A stretch of DNA of 64,000 nucleotides from Halichondria panicea (Eukaryota > Porifera > Demospongiae > Suberitida > Halichondriidae), in the NCBI RefSeq assembly GCF_963675165.1, contig NC_087381.1:682001-746000 (forward strand), read 5' to 3'. The stretch's first letter is position 1. Each line of letters starts with the position of its first letter. This document shows positions 1-20,700 of the stretch, piece by piece. The notes below the pieces were generated by a model. The model saw only the letters and a list, made by a program, of their open reading frames with translations. It had not been told where the DNA came from and did no database searches. The position numbers and the translations under genes are program-made.

Positions 1-681
1 ATAGCTATAACATCATGATTTTCTTATTTGGGAATAAAACAGTATATACCTCTAGCCAATTAGATGGCAGGATTTAAAGCTGACATGTATTGATATGATT
101 ATGCATGTATGAACATAATACCATGGACAACTATATGTAGCTGCATGCCCCTTATTAGTACAACCAGTAGGTTGTACATAGGGTTGACAGTGCAGTTGTG
201 TGTGTTTTCAATTATTGCACAAATTTTGATATATACAGAGTATATATATATACAAACTAGAAATGCATGTGCACGAGAATAGTCTCTATATATAATTTGT
301 GTTGAGTTCGACCTTCATAAAGTTGTCATAACTTTGTCATACTTCACTGAAATTTCTGATTCCCTGTTAAAAAGCCCTTCTATATCTATATGCTGTAGAG
401 CTGGTAAGCCGGGGCCGAACTAGACTTTAGTAAAATTAGCGTATGTGGATGTCTCATAATTATTGGTTTGAACTCTCATGCACTGCATGCAGTTATATAC
501 AGAGCTATAGTGCACTGCATGAATGGCTACAGATGATATTGAATGATAATGAATAACAAATTTAGTGCAATTATTGCACACTTAATTGTGCAATAATTAT
601 AACTAAAGTACATGCAGTCACTGCATTTGATGAATTTCATTGGCTGTAGGCCACATGATCAGTATTAAATTTTCAACGCAC
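1..681. other. Intron of gene A, no exon seen
   Basis: No SRCR half-exon or tail exon is visible. The sequence resembles the intron of gene B at about 5300-5770 (shared CTCTAGCCAAT-type stretch), which separates two SRCR modules there. The next exon of gene A is therefore expected just outside the left edge. Confidence 0.5.
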
Positions 682-2514
682 TTGTAGTACAGACCAAGGC
701 CACATCTTGTGTGTGGGTACAATCTTCAACTCCGATAGTGTTAGCAGGACACTCAATGAGTGCTCTCTCAGTTCCTGAGCAACGAAGCTCATCCAGCCAT
801 GTCCGACTGGAATTTGAAGACTGGGGGAAACTATTAAATGTAGGAAGTGATTATCCTAATCTTAGATCCCACTTGTGTGTGTTTAACAGGGAATTATGAG
901 CCATAATCTCATTCGGTATCTATGGTTATAGTGTCCCTCATCCCTCGGGCAAAGCCCTCGTGATATGGGACACTAGATACCTCATGCCCATGTACTATCT
1001 ATAACATAATAAAATTGGAAGAATACTATATAAATATGGATTCATGCATGCACCGGGCTAGAGTATAATTATCATAAAAGTGTACACTCACCCTAATGTT
1101 CCTACTCTTCCAAACTTAGTATAGTCTTCGTACCCCAGCTGACGACAAGCCACTCTTGCATCGTTTGGACTGAAGCTGTCATCACACACTGTTCCCCATT
1201 GATCATCATGAAACAAATCCAGTCTACCAGCGGATGGTATCCCACTGGTAGTAGCATTCACTAGTCTCAAAACTCCATCTAAATTAAGATATGAATTATA
1301 TATACACCTACTGAAAGTGTATAACATCACTCACTTATTGCACACACTAATCCCACATCGTCAGAACGGTCACAGTTATGATCTCCAATAGGATTTCGTG
1401 GGCAGTTTTCAAGTCTACTTTCGGAACCATTGCAGCGAAGGCCGTCCAACCATATCGGAGTGGATGCTGACACTATTAGGGCACTGTATACATGTGAAGA
1501 GTGGAATAATTTGGATTAATAATAGCATATACGCAAGCAAATCTATTGGTATATACTTACTTTCGTACAACCCCATAGGCTACGTAACCTTGGAAAACCA
1601 ACTGACGACAAGCCACAAGTGCACCGGTTGAACCAAATCCGTCCTGACACACTGTCCCCCATTGTCCATTGTAATATATCTCCAATCTACCACTTCTGCC
1701 TCCTGTTGAACCAGACGAATCTACCAGCCTCACATCTCCACTCAATTGCCCTGCATGCATGCATGCACGAAATGAACAACAACACTATCTTCAGATAAAA
1801 TTCAATATTAGTAAGCAAGCCGTCACTCACATAATCCTGGCTACTATATACTCCCTGATGAAATCTTGTTTGTACTAACTTCTTTATACTTTCAGTGTTG
1901 GCTCAATATAATCTTCATTATCACAGCTATTATAATAATAGTAGTCCTTGTGTATAATTATATCAACAATAATTATATTAGGTCAACGTCAATTCATTCA
2001 ATATACATGCAGTAGATCTGGCTCTCTGAAGTATTAATTGCCACTTCGATACCGGCCATTTGGTTTAGTATGAAATGCTAGTGTTTACTGCACAAATCTC
2101 TCCGAAATGCAGCCATGCAATATTGAAGCACCATGGCAGAGTGTTCGCTGTATTAGAACAACGAAAATTTCCCAGAAAAGTAAAAGTGCCCGATAAATTA
2201 GAAGATATACAGTACTATAATACTTAAATGTGCTTGTTTTATTGATACTGTCTTGTAGTAAGTACACAGCAAAAACACTTATGAGATGCATTGCATGTTG
2301 AGGACAGAGATATATACTATAATTTATATACTTCGAAGGAAACTTAATTCTTCAAAACTGTATGGTGCATTGTGTTGTTGTAGGCAGAAGAATTAACTGT
2401 AATATCGACCTGAAGTATATCTAGATCTATAAAATTAACATGCATGAGCTCACCTCCAGCAGCCCAAACCAGGCTCAGGACAGTGACTGACTTCCACAGC
2501 AAAAAATTCATCAT
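682..2514 (-). CDS. SRCR gene A, N-terminal part (3' end outside window)
   Basis: Predicted type I membrane or secreted SRCR receptor; only the 5' part is in the window. Exons in coding order (high to low): signal 2454-2514, SRCR1 1561-1750 and 1335-1483, SRCR2 1092-1278 and 682-830. The first exon starts at tandem ATGs (2514, 2511) and encodes a hydrophobic leader ([17 protein letters not shown]) ending in phase 1. SRCR1 shows [22 protein letters not shown] and VACRQL. The second halves show WLD.LRC and the closing VGLVC or ALVC. Each domain keeps the six group A cysteines. The last donor (after 682) reads GTGCGT instead of the family's GTAAG, so that boundary is less certain. More SRCR modules and the membrane exon should lie left of the window. 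Ligand unknown. Confidence 0.85.
1751..2453. other. Intron 1 of gene A with DNA transposon fragment
   Basis: Between the signal exon and the first SRCR exon. About 2022-2100 matches the segment near 30935-31020 (GGCTCTCTGAAGTA, CGATACCGGCCATTTGG). It is a decayed terminal piece of a DNA transposon, possibly pogo/Tc1-like. Nothing else recognised. Confidence 0.4.
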
Positions 2515-2892
2515 TGGTAATGCTTCTTGCAATTCAGTATGGAGGTCACAGTTATGGATCTAATTGTGGAATTTATTTGTTTATAGTGCACGTGACTGAC
2601 TGTGCATATTTTAATCTTACAGGATTGACAGATCAAGTTGTTATTAATAACACATCCAATCCAATATGCCAGGTTTCTCTAAACCAAAAATCGACATTGA
2701 TGGCCTATTACACAATTTATCAGGGCCTACAACCACTCCAATATGTGAAAATAATGCGGGGAAAGACAATCATGCAGTATAGATCTATATCCATAATAAT
2801 TATTATGTCATACATTATTATATTGTTATTGTTGAATGCAAAGCGCTGAGCTATATAGAGGGCTTCTCAAATTATTATTATGCTGTACCATT

Positions 2893-3090
2893 ATAGCGTG
2901 TAATTTTCGTGGGTTAAAACATTTACGTGGGAAAGCTGACCTCGATGAACATTTTCCCACAAAAATCTAGGCGTGGTTCACCAGAACACATGCAGTACAG
3001 TTCAACTGTTACTCACAAAAACTATAATCACTATAATGTTCAACTTCAACACATTTTTTACCCCATGAAAATTACCCGCTATAACGGTAT
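2893..3090. mobile_element. CGGGTAATTTTC-type MITE between genes A and B
   Basis: Left end TAGCGTGTAATTTTCGTGGG and right end CCCCATGAAAATTACCCGCT are inverted copies of each other, about 200 bp apart, with no coding capacity. The same termini occur near 11407, 21863 and 45554. It lies in the presumed 5' flank of gene A and downstream of gene B; the rest of 2515-3351 shows no gene. Confidence 0.6.
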
Positions 3091-3351
3091 AGCCAGCCAT
3101 GCAAGCATTTATTAGCTGTACCAGCAGTACGTACATGTAGCAAACTGTCGTAGTAATGTGGTTAGCATTTTATAGGTGACAGAACATATTAATTCGAATT
3201 GAAAGGGGGAAAAATTACAAAAAATCAACTATAAATGCAGCAGAATTTGAAATACTAATTTGCTATCACTATAATTAATTAAAGTTCACTACACTTTCAG
3301 TTTTTTTTTAATACTACTTGCATAGTGGGCGGTATTGTTATACCCACATGC

Positions 3352-12276
<8,925 letters not shown>

Positions 12277-12350
12277 TGGATGTTCTTTGCAATTCAATGC
12301 TATTTAAAAGCTAATCTGGCGCAGCATGCAGAGGCGCTTAGAGACATTAA

Positions 12351-12576
12351 AACGTCATGGGTGTGGTTAATGTCATTAACCACGCCCATGACGTTAGCCT
12401 ACCTGGTTGTTGTCACTGATAGACAAAAAGTCCCAAGTGCGCTTAAGCAGAAAGATGTACTTTCACACACATGTGCATTAAATTCTTGTAGCAATGGCAA
12501 AAAATGGCTACACTTGCATCCAACACAGTTTCTCATAGCCTATGAGAAACTGCGTTGGATGTGTAGCCATTTTTTT
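12351..12576. repeat. Two near-perfect hairpins just upstream of gene B start
   Basis: Hairpin 1, 12351-12395: 22-nt arms (AACGTCATGGG...), one mismatch, 1-nt loop. Hairpin 2, 12499-12576: arms of about 36 nt with a CTACAC...ATCCAAC core and a small bulge. They lie 75-300 bp 5' of the gene B ATG. They may be small foldback transposons or structured 5' flank. Confidence 0.7.
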
Positions 12577-13202
12577 GACATAGAAATTCGAATTTCCACA
12601 TGTATTCTATTACAAATATCCATGCAGTCGATCTATATCTTGTGCATGGTAGAACTTGAAAAGTGTACACAATTCACTGAATTGCACAATCATAATTATA
12701 CATGTAGTAGATATCTAGAACGTGTAGCCCGAGTGGAGTTAATGATACTCTATACTCAACTATTTAAACCCTCCCCTCGATCCTTAATTACCCATGCACT
12801 ATATAATATAATATACACGACAACAATTATAATTATGTCATAAAATAATAATTGTCATGAATAATTGTCGAATGTATAAAGCAGAACTATAATAGGGCTT
12901 TTTCTCAAATTACTGGAGTAGCCATGCCAGCAATGCAAGCATTTATAGCGTCTATACCAGCAGTACGTACATGTAGCAATCTGTCGTAGTAATCTGGTTA
13001 GCATTTTGTGCCAGATCTATCAAGATAACATAATTCGAATTGAAAGGGGGAAAATTACAAGAAATCAACTATAGCTAAATGCAGCAGAATTTGAAATACT
13101 AATTTGCTATCACTATAATAGTATCAAACAAATTGTTTAATTAAAGTTCACTACACTTTCAGTTAATACTACTTGCATAGTGGGTGGTATATACCCACAT
13201 GC
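12577..13202. other. Intergenic B-C, no gene seen
   Basis: Holds the 5' flank of B and the 3' flank of C. The part next to C (about 12900-13200) resembles the 3' flank of gene B (2880-3350), including a conserved segment with an ATTAAA-type poly(A) signal on the minus strand near 13140. Confidence 0.4.
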
Positions 13203-16200
13203 TTATTCCGGATATGCTGGAGGGGCTTCTCCGCCAGACAGTTGTCCAGTGGGGTACTGAGCAGGGGGTGGTTGTTCTCCAGGAGGATAAGCAGCTGGGG
13301 GTTGCTGAGTGTACGCAGCTGGGGGTTGTTGAGTGTACGCAGCTGGGGGTTGCTGAGGGTAGGATGTGGGATAGGCGGCTGGAGTTTGCTGAGGATAGTA
13401 CTGGGGGTTAGCATATTGTCCAGTAGGGTAGGGAGCTGCTGATTGAGGAGGCGCATACATATTTTGAGGGGGTGCCTGATTCGAATATTGGGATTTTTGG
13501 TCCATGGATTGCTGCATGGGATAGGCTGTAGCCGTTTGTGTATTTGACCCAGTGACAACTACAGATGTTGACGCAGCGTTATTGACTACGGGAGTTGTGA
13601 GTTGGATGCGAGCCAGACGACGCCTTCTCCCCAGTAAACCACAGACCACAACGACAACCACGAAGAAGATGACGATAGGAATAGTCACTCCAATACCGAT
13701 AGAGACGCTGGACACCGGATATGTGTAAGAAGTAAATGCTGCATAAAAATAATATTTTTAGTACACTAGTGTCGATAAGCATGTCCAGTTTGAGATACAT
13801 ATATATAGAGCATATAATTATGTGTCATAGATATGCCAATTGCATTCATAGCTAAAAGCTATAGGTCTCAGCCATGCACATGCACATTAATTGATACACT
13901 ATTGACTCTTACATCCAGTGCAGGACAAGGCAATATCTTCAAAATGGGTGCAATCTTCATTTCCGATAGAGTTAGCAGGACAACTAATGAGTCTACTCTC
14001 AAATCCTGAGCAACGAAGATTGTCCAGCCATGTCCGAGTGGATGATGAAGCTTGGGAGAAACTATATATATAGGGGGAAATAATGACCTAAACCATTGCA
14101 AGCTGTATATTTCATTGAAACCCTACACAATAAATTCAATGGAAAGTCAATATAAGACTAATAATTATAGTTAACTCAAATGAGTTTACACACTCACTCA
14201 CCCTAGCGCTCCAACTGTTCCGTATCGAGTGTAGGTTGAGAACCCTAGTTGACGACAAGCCACCCTTGCATCATTTGAACCGAAACTGTCATCACACACT
14301 GTCCCCCATCGACTACTATAATAGACCTCCAGTCTACCAGAGGAGCCTCCTGTTTGGCCTGAGTTGCCTACCAGCCTCAGGTCTCCACTTGAAGGACCTA
14401 AATAGCACAATTCATTGCATTATCGGAGTGTAGCAAGTAATATAATCAATGGCGTATAAAAAGAGAGAGAGCATGTAGCTTATTGACTACCAAGCCATAT
14501 TATTATATGTACTGTCAGTACAATTTATTTTTAGATATTACTGTACTTTTCCATTGCTCCCTTTAGTTTTGCTCGCAAGCTGTTGCATGCTATAACGTGA
14601 GATCGAGCGTTATGGGAAATATCAGGCACAATCCCGAGGACTAGCTGCCTGTATAATGCATACAACATGTGGATTCTCATGCATTAGTTTATACCACGAC
14701 GATCCCTTTACCAAATCATGTCTTGAGGCTACGTGACCGCGTAATTAAAAACAACAACGTACCCTCGCAAAAATACACGCATCTTGAATGAAGTGTTTGA
14801 GCATGCCCAGTTAAAATGTGACAAGTTCACTACTCATTTTAGTGAAGAAAGCAGTTTAGTACATAGCTAGTTAGACTCTACTTCTTGCAAGACCAAGATA
14901 TTTTTAGTACGTCAGCGTCGATAAAGCATGTATCCGGTTTTGAAGCTAAAATAATACATAGACATGTGTCATTGAGATCTCTTACTTCCAGTGCAGACCA
15001 AGGCAATATCTTCTGAATGACTGCAATCTTCAATTCCGATAGCGTTAGCAGGGCAATTAATGAGTCTGCTCTCAGTTCCAAAGCAACCAAGATTGTCCAG
15101 CCATGTCCGAGTGAATGATGAAGCTGGGGAGAATCTATATACATATAGGGAAATGATTATCTAAACTATTGCACAAGCTGTATATAATAGTCTAAATTAT
15201 TGTTCTATGAGAAACTCTTTACAATAATTAGGGATAATACAATGGCAATTATAGTCAGTTAGGCTAATATATAGTTAACACTCACGTACCCTAGCGTTCC
15301 AACAGTTCCGTATCGCGGAGTGGAGGAGGTTGAGTACCCTAGTTGACGACAAGCCACTCTTGCATCATTTGAACTGAAACTGTCATCACACACTGTCCCC
15401 CATTGTCCTCTGTAATAGACCTCCAGTCTGCCAGAGGAGCCTCCTGAGTTGCCTACCAGCCTCAAGTCTCCACTTAATTGTCCTGTATGTGTATATGTGC
15501 AAACACAGAAATTATGAAAAAAACAGATTTTATGTCTTCTCTTAGGCCACATCACTCCCAGACATAATTGAAATGTTTAAGTAATTTTCGATTTGGTCAG
15601 CCTTACTCAGAGGAGGTATATATGACATCCGCTAGCCGCAGGAAGCATTTTACCATATCCAGGTCAACGTTCAATTGCATGTTACCTACCATTAGGTTGT
15701 CAATGCATAAAGTATTTAGCTATTTATAGCTGCCAAGAGTCTGCATGATTATAGTATACATAGTTTGATCTAGTATTGTTGAGTTTTAGTCTGTCAACTT
15801 TTTCTCTTTTAAGTTTCAAAGAAGTCTGTTGTGCTTATTATTGTATGAATATTCATCAATGCTATTTGCCGTGAATTGAGACAAGAGGGCATCAAAACCG
15901 CAAGTATATATTTATAGGCTGTTTTTTTTTATTAATTTATAAGAGCGTGCAGTAAGTATAATGGTATACTAAGCAAGCTTTCTTGGCATCTATACAGAGG
16001 ATTTCAAGTTGGTTGGCAGATGTTTAAAGTGCACTCAACCACGACCACACACTTTATGTTTGTTCCTACTAATGCAATTAGTGGTCATGGTTGACTGCAC
16101 ATCAACTTTAATTTTTGCCAACTTACCTGAAAATTAAACCTCTGTATAATTATGGGTACAGAGGTTTTCAGGTAAGTTGAAGAAATGCTCTTGAGTTTAA

Positions 16201-17250
16201 AGTGGATATACAGCACAATATACAGCAGTAATTTAATGCATGAGTAACTTTATACCCCCTGAAGCATTACCTGAATACCTCTTCTCACTAAAATGTATTA
16301 TCAGTAGGCACATGATCCCTCCCGCACATAATTGAGGTTAAATTAACTGATAAAATCTTAGAAGCTTCTAGGGCATCAATTTTATAATCTTTAATTTCAG
16401 CATTAATTACTGTTATTTCTTTCTATAGCTACTCTTTCATTGTTTTGATTGTGTATATCTACAGTTATAATATTATAATAAACAATGAAACAAATACAAG
16501 ACCTGCAGTAGCTATAGCTACAGCATTCTTTCTTATTGTTAATTACAGAGTATAATACGTACGTCAGATCTTGCTTAAAATAATGATGAAAGCCGTAATA
16601 TTATAAAGTTCTTAATTATACGAGTATAGGCCAGTATACATGTAACAGTGGCTATTAATTACACTGGCAAAACAATTGATTTGTGGGAATTAATGAATGT
16701 GTCTGTGTTCCTGTATGTATCAACAAGGGGAGTATTTTGAAGCCTCTCTTAAATACTAATGACACAATCATAATAGTAAGAGACCGGTACAACATTCTTT
16801 AAGCATGCATGCATGCAGAGAACGTTGATTCTTGTTCACCGAATACATACCAGTCTAACCAACTTTATTAGCAGAATCGATCATGCATGCACATGATCAA
16901 TCATACTGAGTAGAAGAGTAATACAAAATGGTAGCAATTGTGAACTATATAGTTTGACAGTCACAATAATGCGGACAGCATTGAACCTTTATAATAGTTC
17001 TATACCAAAAGACAGAGCTGTATGCTCATACACGTATACCTGTCTACGATCGTTTAAATTAATCTCTTATGTTGGATAGGTGCTTATAAGGCAGAAGAGT
17101 ATTTTTTCACTATAGCTGCTAATATAATTATAAGATATACCATTCATAAAATTATAGCAAATTTATAATAATTATACTTGAGGAAAGCTCACCTCCAACA
17201 GCCCAAACCAGGCTCAGGAAAGTGACTGACTTCCACAGTAAACAACTCAT
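13203..17250 (-). CDS. SRCR gene C: two-SRCR transmembrane receptor
   Basis: Predicted 426 aa. Exons in coding order: 17193-17250 (signal, single ATG; the upstream ATG of its paralogs is ACG here), SRCR1 15290-15482 and 14986-15134, SRCR2 14202-14397 and 13913-14061, last exon 13203-13738; 1281 nt, in frame. Leader about aa 1-19, SRCR1 20-133, SRCR2 134-248, then stalk, membrane helix about 263-284 ([19 protein letters not shown]), RRRRLAR, and a tail with YTQQPPAA repeats ending in APPAYPE. SRCR1 lacks part of the GQTGGSSG stretch. The first-half donor is GTACGT, directly next to a second GTGAGT. The terminal PPAY is a PPxY motif of the kind bound by WW domains; that partner is inference. 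Confidence 0.85.
15483..17192. other. Intron 1 of gene C
   Basis: No exon seen. 15990-16180 is an inverted-repeat element: hairpin arms 16119-16146 / 16157-16179, plus an outer pair near 16028-16048 / 16081-16100. 16780-17192 is paralogous to the same intron of gene D (28490-28590 plus 29913-30084). It provides the empty site (about 16905-16913) for the transposon inserted there. Confidence 0.55.
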
Positions 17251-17711
17251 CGTTAGTAATGTTTCTTGCAATTCAGTGAAGTGTTAATACCATATAGTGA
17301 AAGTGAGTCTCACAAGTTATTATATTAAGTAGCCAGTATAGTGAAAAGTGAAAGTGATTATGATGGCGGCACCAATTGTTATTGCGCATGCGCACTAACC
17401 GAGTGTGCAATTAATAAGTGTGTCAGTGTGTGTGTGCTGCAGCCTGTGACTGTTCCAGGTGGAGAGCCCCCCCCCCCTCCACCAAAATTAATACAAATTC
17501 GTATTATATCGTCTTTTGAATACCAAATTGTTCACAGGTTTTTGTGATAAAACAACGACAGTCACACTAAAATATAACAAATGAGGGAGAACAGTAATTA
17601 TTATGCTACGTATTCAGCAAAATCTGATACTAATTTTCTAGCTATTACTATCAGTCGTACATTTCACTACTTTTAGTTTAATACGTCAATTTGTCTGAAC
17701 TTCAATATAGT
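17251..17711. other. Intergenic C-D
   Basis: 5' flank of gene C and 3' flank of gene D. 17420-17711 resembles 31975-32306 (GTGTGTG stretch, GTTCCAGGTG, TGATAAAACAAC, ACTAAAATATAACAAATGAG), so C and D came from one ancestral unit including its upstream DNA. No gene seen. Confidence 0.5.
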
Positions 17712-20700
17712 TCAAATATGCTGGAGGGGCTTCTCCGTCAGACAAATATACAGTGCAGGGGGAGGTTGTTCAGTGGGGCACTGTTGTTGTTCTCCACGAG
17801 GATAAGGGGCTGGAGGTTGCTGAGTGTATGCGGCTGGGGATTGCTGAGGATAGGACGTGTGATACTGGGGGGCAGCATATTGTGCAGTCGGGTAGGGAGC
17901 CACTGGTTGAGGTGCATGCATATTTTGAGGGGGTGCCTGATTCGAATATTGGGGTTTTTGGTCCATGGATTGCTGCATAGGATAGGCTGTAGCCGTTTGT
18001 GTATTTGACCCAGTGACGACTACAGATGTTGACACAGCGTTATTGACTAGGGGACTCATGTACATCTTGCGAGCCAGACGACGCCTTCTACTCATTAAAA
18101 CACAGACCACGACAAAAATCACAACTATGATGATGACGATAGGAATAGTAACTCCAATACCGATAGAGACGCTGGACACCGAATATGATGTGTAAGAAGT
18201 AAATGCTGCATAAAAATAATTTGGTGCATGAGGATCGATAGCATATTTTAAATATATAAAGCGTATAATAGCTAGCGGGTATATTTGAGGGCATACAGTT
18301 TTCGCTGACTAAGCATGTACTGCAAACATATATAATATTATACTCATGAATTTAATATAATAATGCATGCATGCTGCAATAAGGACCTGAGGGACCTATA
18401 AAACGCAAGTCATTGCATGGCTATAATTAATGAATAATGAGTATCTACTCACTTGATTAAAACAAAACTGAAATGCATGCAGTTGCCTACTCCCATTAAC
18501 ATATTGGCTAGAAATGCAAGACACCATGCTTCTATAGTTAAATGCTTGAATGATCCGAATGATACAATGAACATACGAAACAAGATATATCCTTATCAGC
18601 TACAACTATACACGTGATGGTTTGGATAATAAACTTATATAGAAGTACCAGCACACGTAATACTAGCAATATTCTAATCTCTTCTTATATCATACTTGTA
18701 GTACTAATTTCAGTACAGATCAAGGCCACATCTTGTGAATGGGAGCAATCTTCAACTCCGATAGGGTTAGCAGGACAATTAATGAGTCTGCTCTCAGTTC
18801 CTGAGCAACGAAGCTCGTCCAGCCATGTCCGAGTGGTTAATGATGCTTGGGAGAAACTATAGGATAATCGCACTTTAGTGTGAAAGTATATACAAACTGC
18901 ATGTACTAATATAACAGTAGCACATCATGCGATGATCTGATTGTAAGTCAGTATAAAAGTAGTTTAACTCAATGATGAGCCTATAATACTCACCCTAGCT
19001 TTCCAACTGTTCCGTATCGTGGAGTGGAGGAGGTTGAGTACCCTAGTTGACGACAAGCCACTCTTGCATTATTTGGACTGAAATTTTCCTGACACACTGT
19101 CCCCCATTGTCCACTGTAATAGACTTCCAGTCTGCCAGAGGAGCCTCCTGTTAGGCTTGAGAAACCTACCAGCCTCAGGTCTCCACTTGAAGGACCTGAG
19201 GGACCTATAAAACGCAAGTCATTGCATGGCTATAATTAATGAATAGTAACTACTCACTTAATTATAAAACAAAACTGCATGGAATGCACTCGCCTACTCC
19301 CATTAACGTATTGGCTAGAAATGCAAGACATCATGCTTCTATAGTTAAATGCTTGCAAGATCCAAATGATACAATGAACATACGAAGCAAGATATATCCT
19401 AGCCTCGATTCCAGGCCGCGAAGAGAAAGGCGGCCTGGTATACTTTGTATGCGCATGCGCGAAATAATTGACAACAATTTCATCATACAAATTGTAAAAA
19501 AACGGACAAAGTTACAAAAAGGAAGAATACGTATGACAATGTGACCACAATGGCAGCTTTCAGAGACACTAATCAAAGTAGAATAATTATGCTGCAGCAG
19601 TGTCAGTCTGCCCTAAGACCCCAAATGTTGTAAGACAGGAAGTGCTACAAGTTCCCTCATGAATATATTAATGAGAACAGTTTTTCTTTGTTTCTGATAA
19701 AAGTAAAGGTTTTTAGAGCTATCTAAGTTGAAATATGTAATAAGAAGACAGTTTAACATACGATAAACACTTTAAAATATGAATTTGGGTCAAACTGGCA
19801 TTAAGTTGTGAAAACGATTGCGGAAAGTTCGAGAGTTTGAGCAAGCTGTTCACCATCAACGTAGCAAGCTAAAAATTGGTTGATCAAATCAAAAGGATCT
19901 AAATTACAACATATTCAAGGTAAATGCCATACAAATGAATGGTGTTTGCAAAGCAGTTACACAAACTTTGAAATAAATACACAACTTGGCAATAGCATAG
20001 AACACTTCATGAATGACTTCAAGCCTTCTAGCTTGCTGCTAAGCATGCACATGCATCAGATGCACTAGTTGATCCTTTAGGCAGTCTCTGGTTCCATTCA
20101 CATCTGGAGATATGCAGCCATGAGTTCCACCAACCACAGAGATTATTCAGAATGAGCTAACTTTGAGAGTTTGCGCAAGCTGTTCACACTATCTCAATCC
20201 AGTCCAAACTTGCTGAGTCAATACATTCCATATTGAACTAATTTATCTCCTAGTAACAAGTTCTAGTTCAGTAAATGGTCTGTGTTATGAGCTTTGGAAA
20301 TTCAGAAAAAATCACCCTTCACTACAATCTGACAGAGTTGTAGGGTGCATCATTATGAATCTCATTATATAATTATGAATTTCATTAAAACAATGTTTTT
20401 GTGATGTCATCCTTATGAATACCATTAAAATACTTGTGGTATGTATTTCCTGTCTTGTCTTGCAAATACTGAAAACTTGGGGGTCTTAGGGCAGACTGTG
20501 TTGCTTCTTCTAGCTCTGTTTATCAAAGAGACAGTTCAAGAAGGCCTCCCAGACAGTAGAGCTGCCAGCTAGGAAGAGTGGTTAACTCTTTAATACATCA
20601 GTAGATCTTGAGTGAATATTAAACTTCCCGAGTGTCGAGTTAAAGCTTATTAAAAGCTTTCAGGAGTAATCATTAGCTTCTTTATCTTCAGCAATGACTT

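Noticed and set aside
17341-17547. 68-aa plus-strand frame 5' of gene C
   Set aside because: Covers a GTGTG repeat and a poly-Pro run from a C-rich stretch; similar DNA upstream of gene D has no matching open frame.
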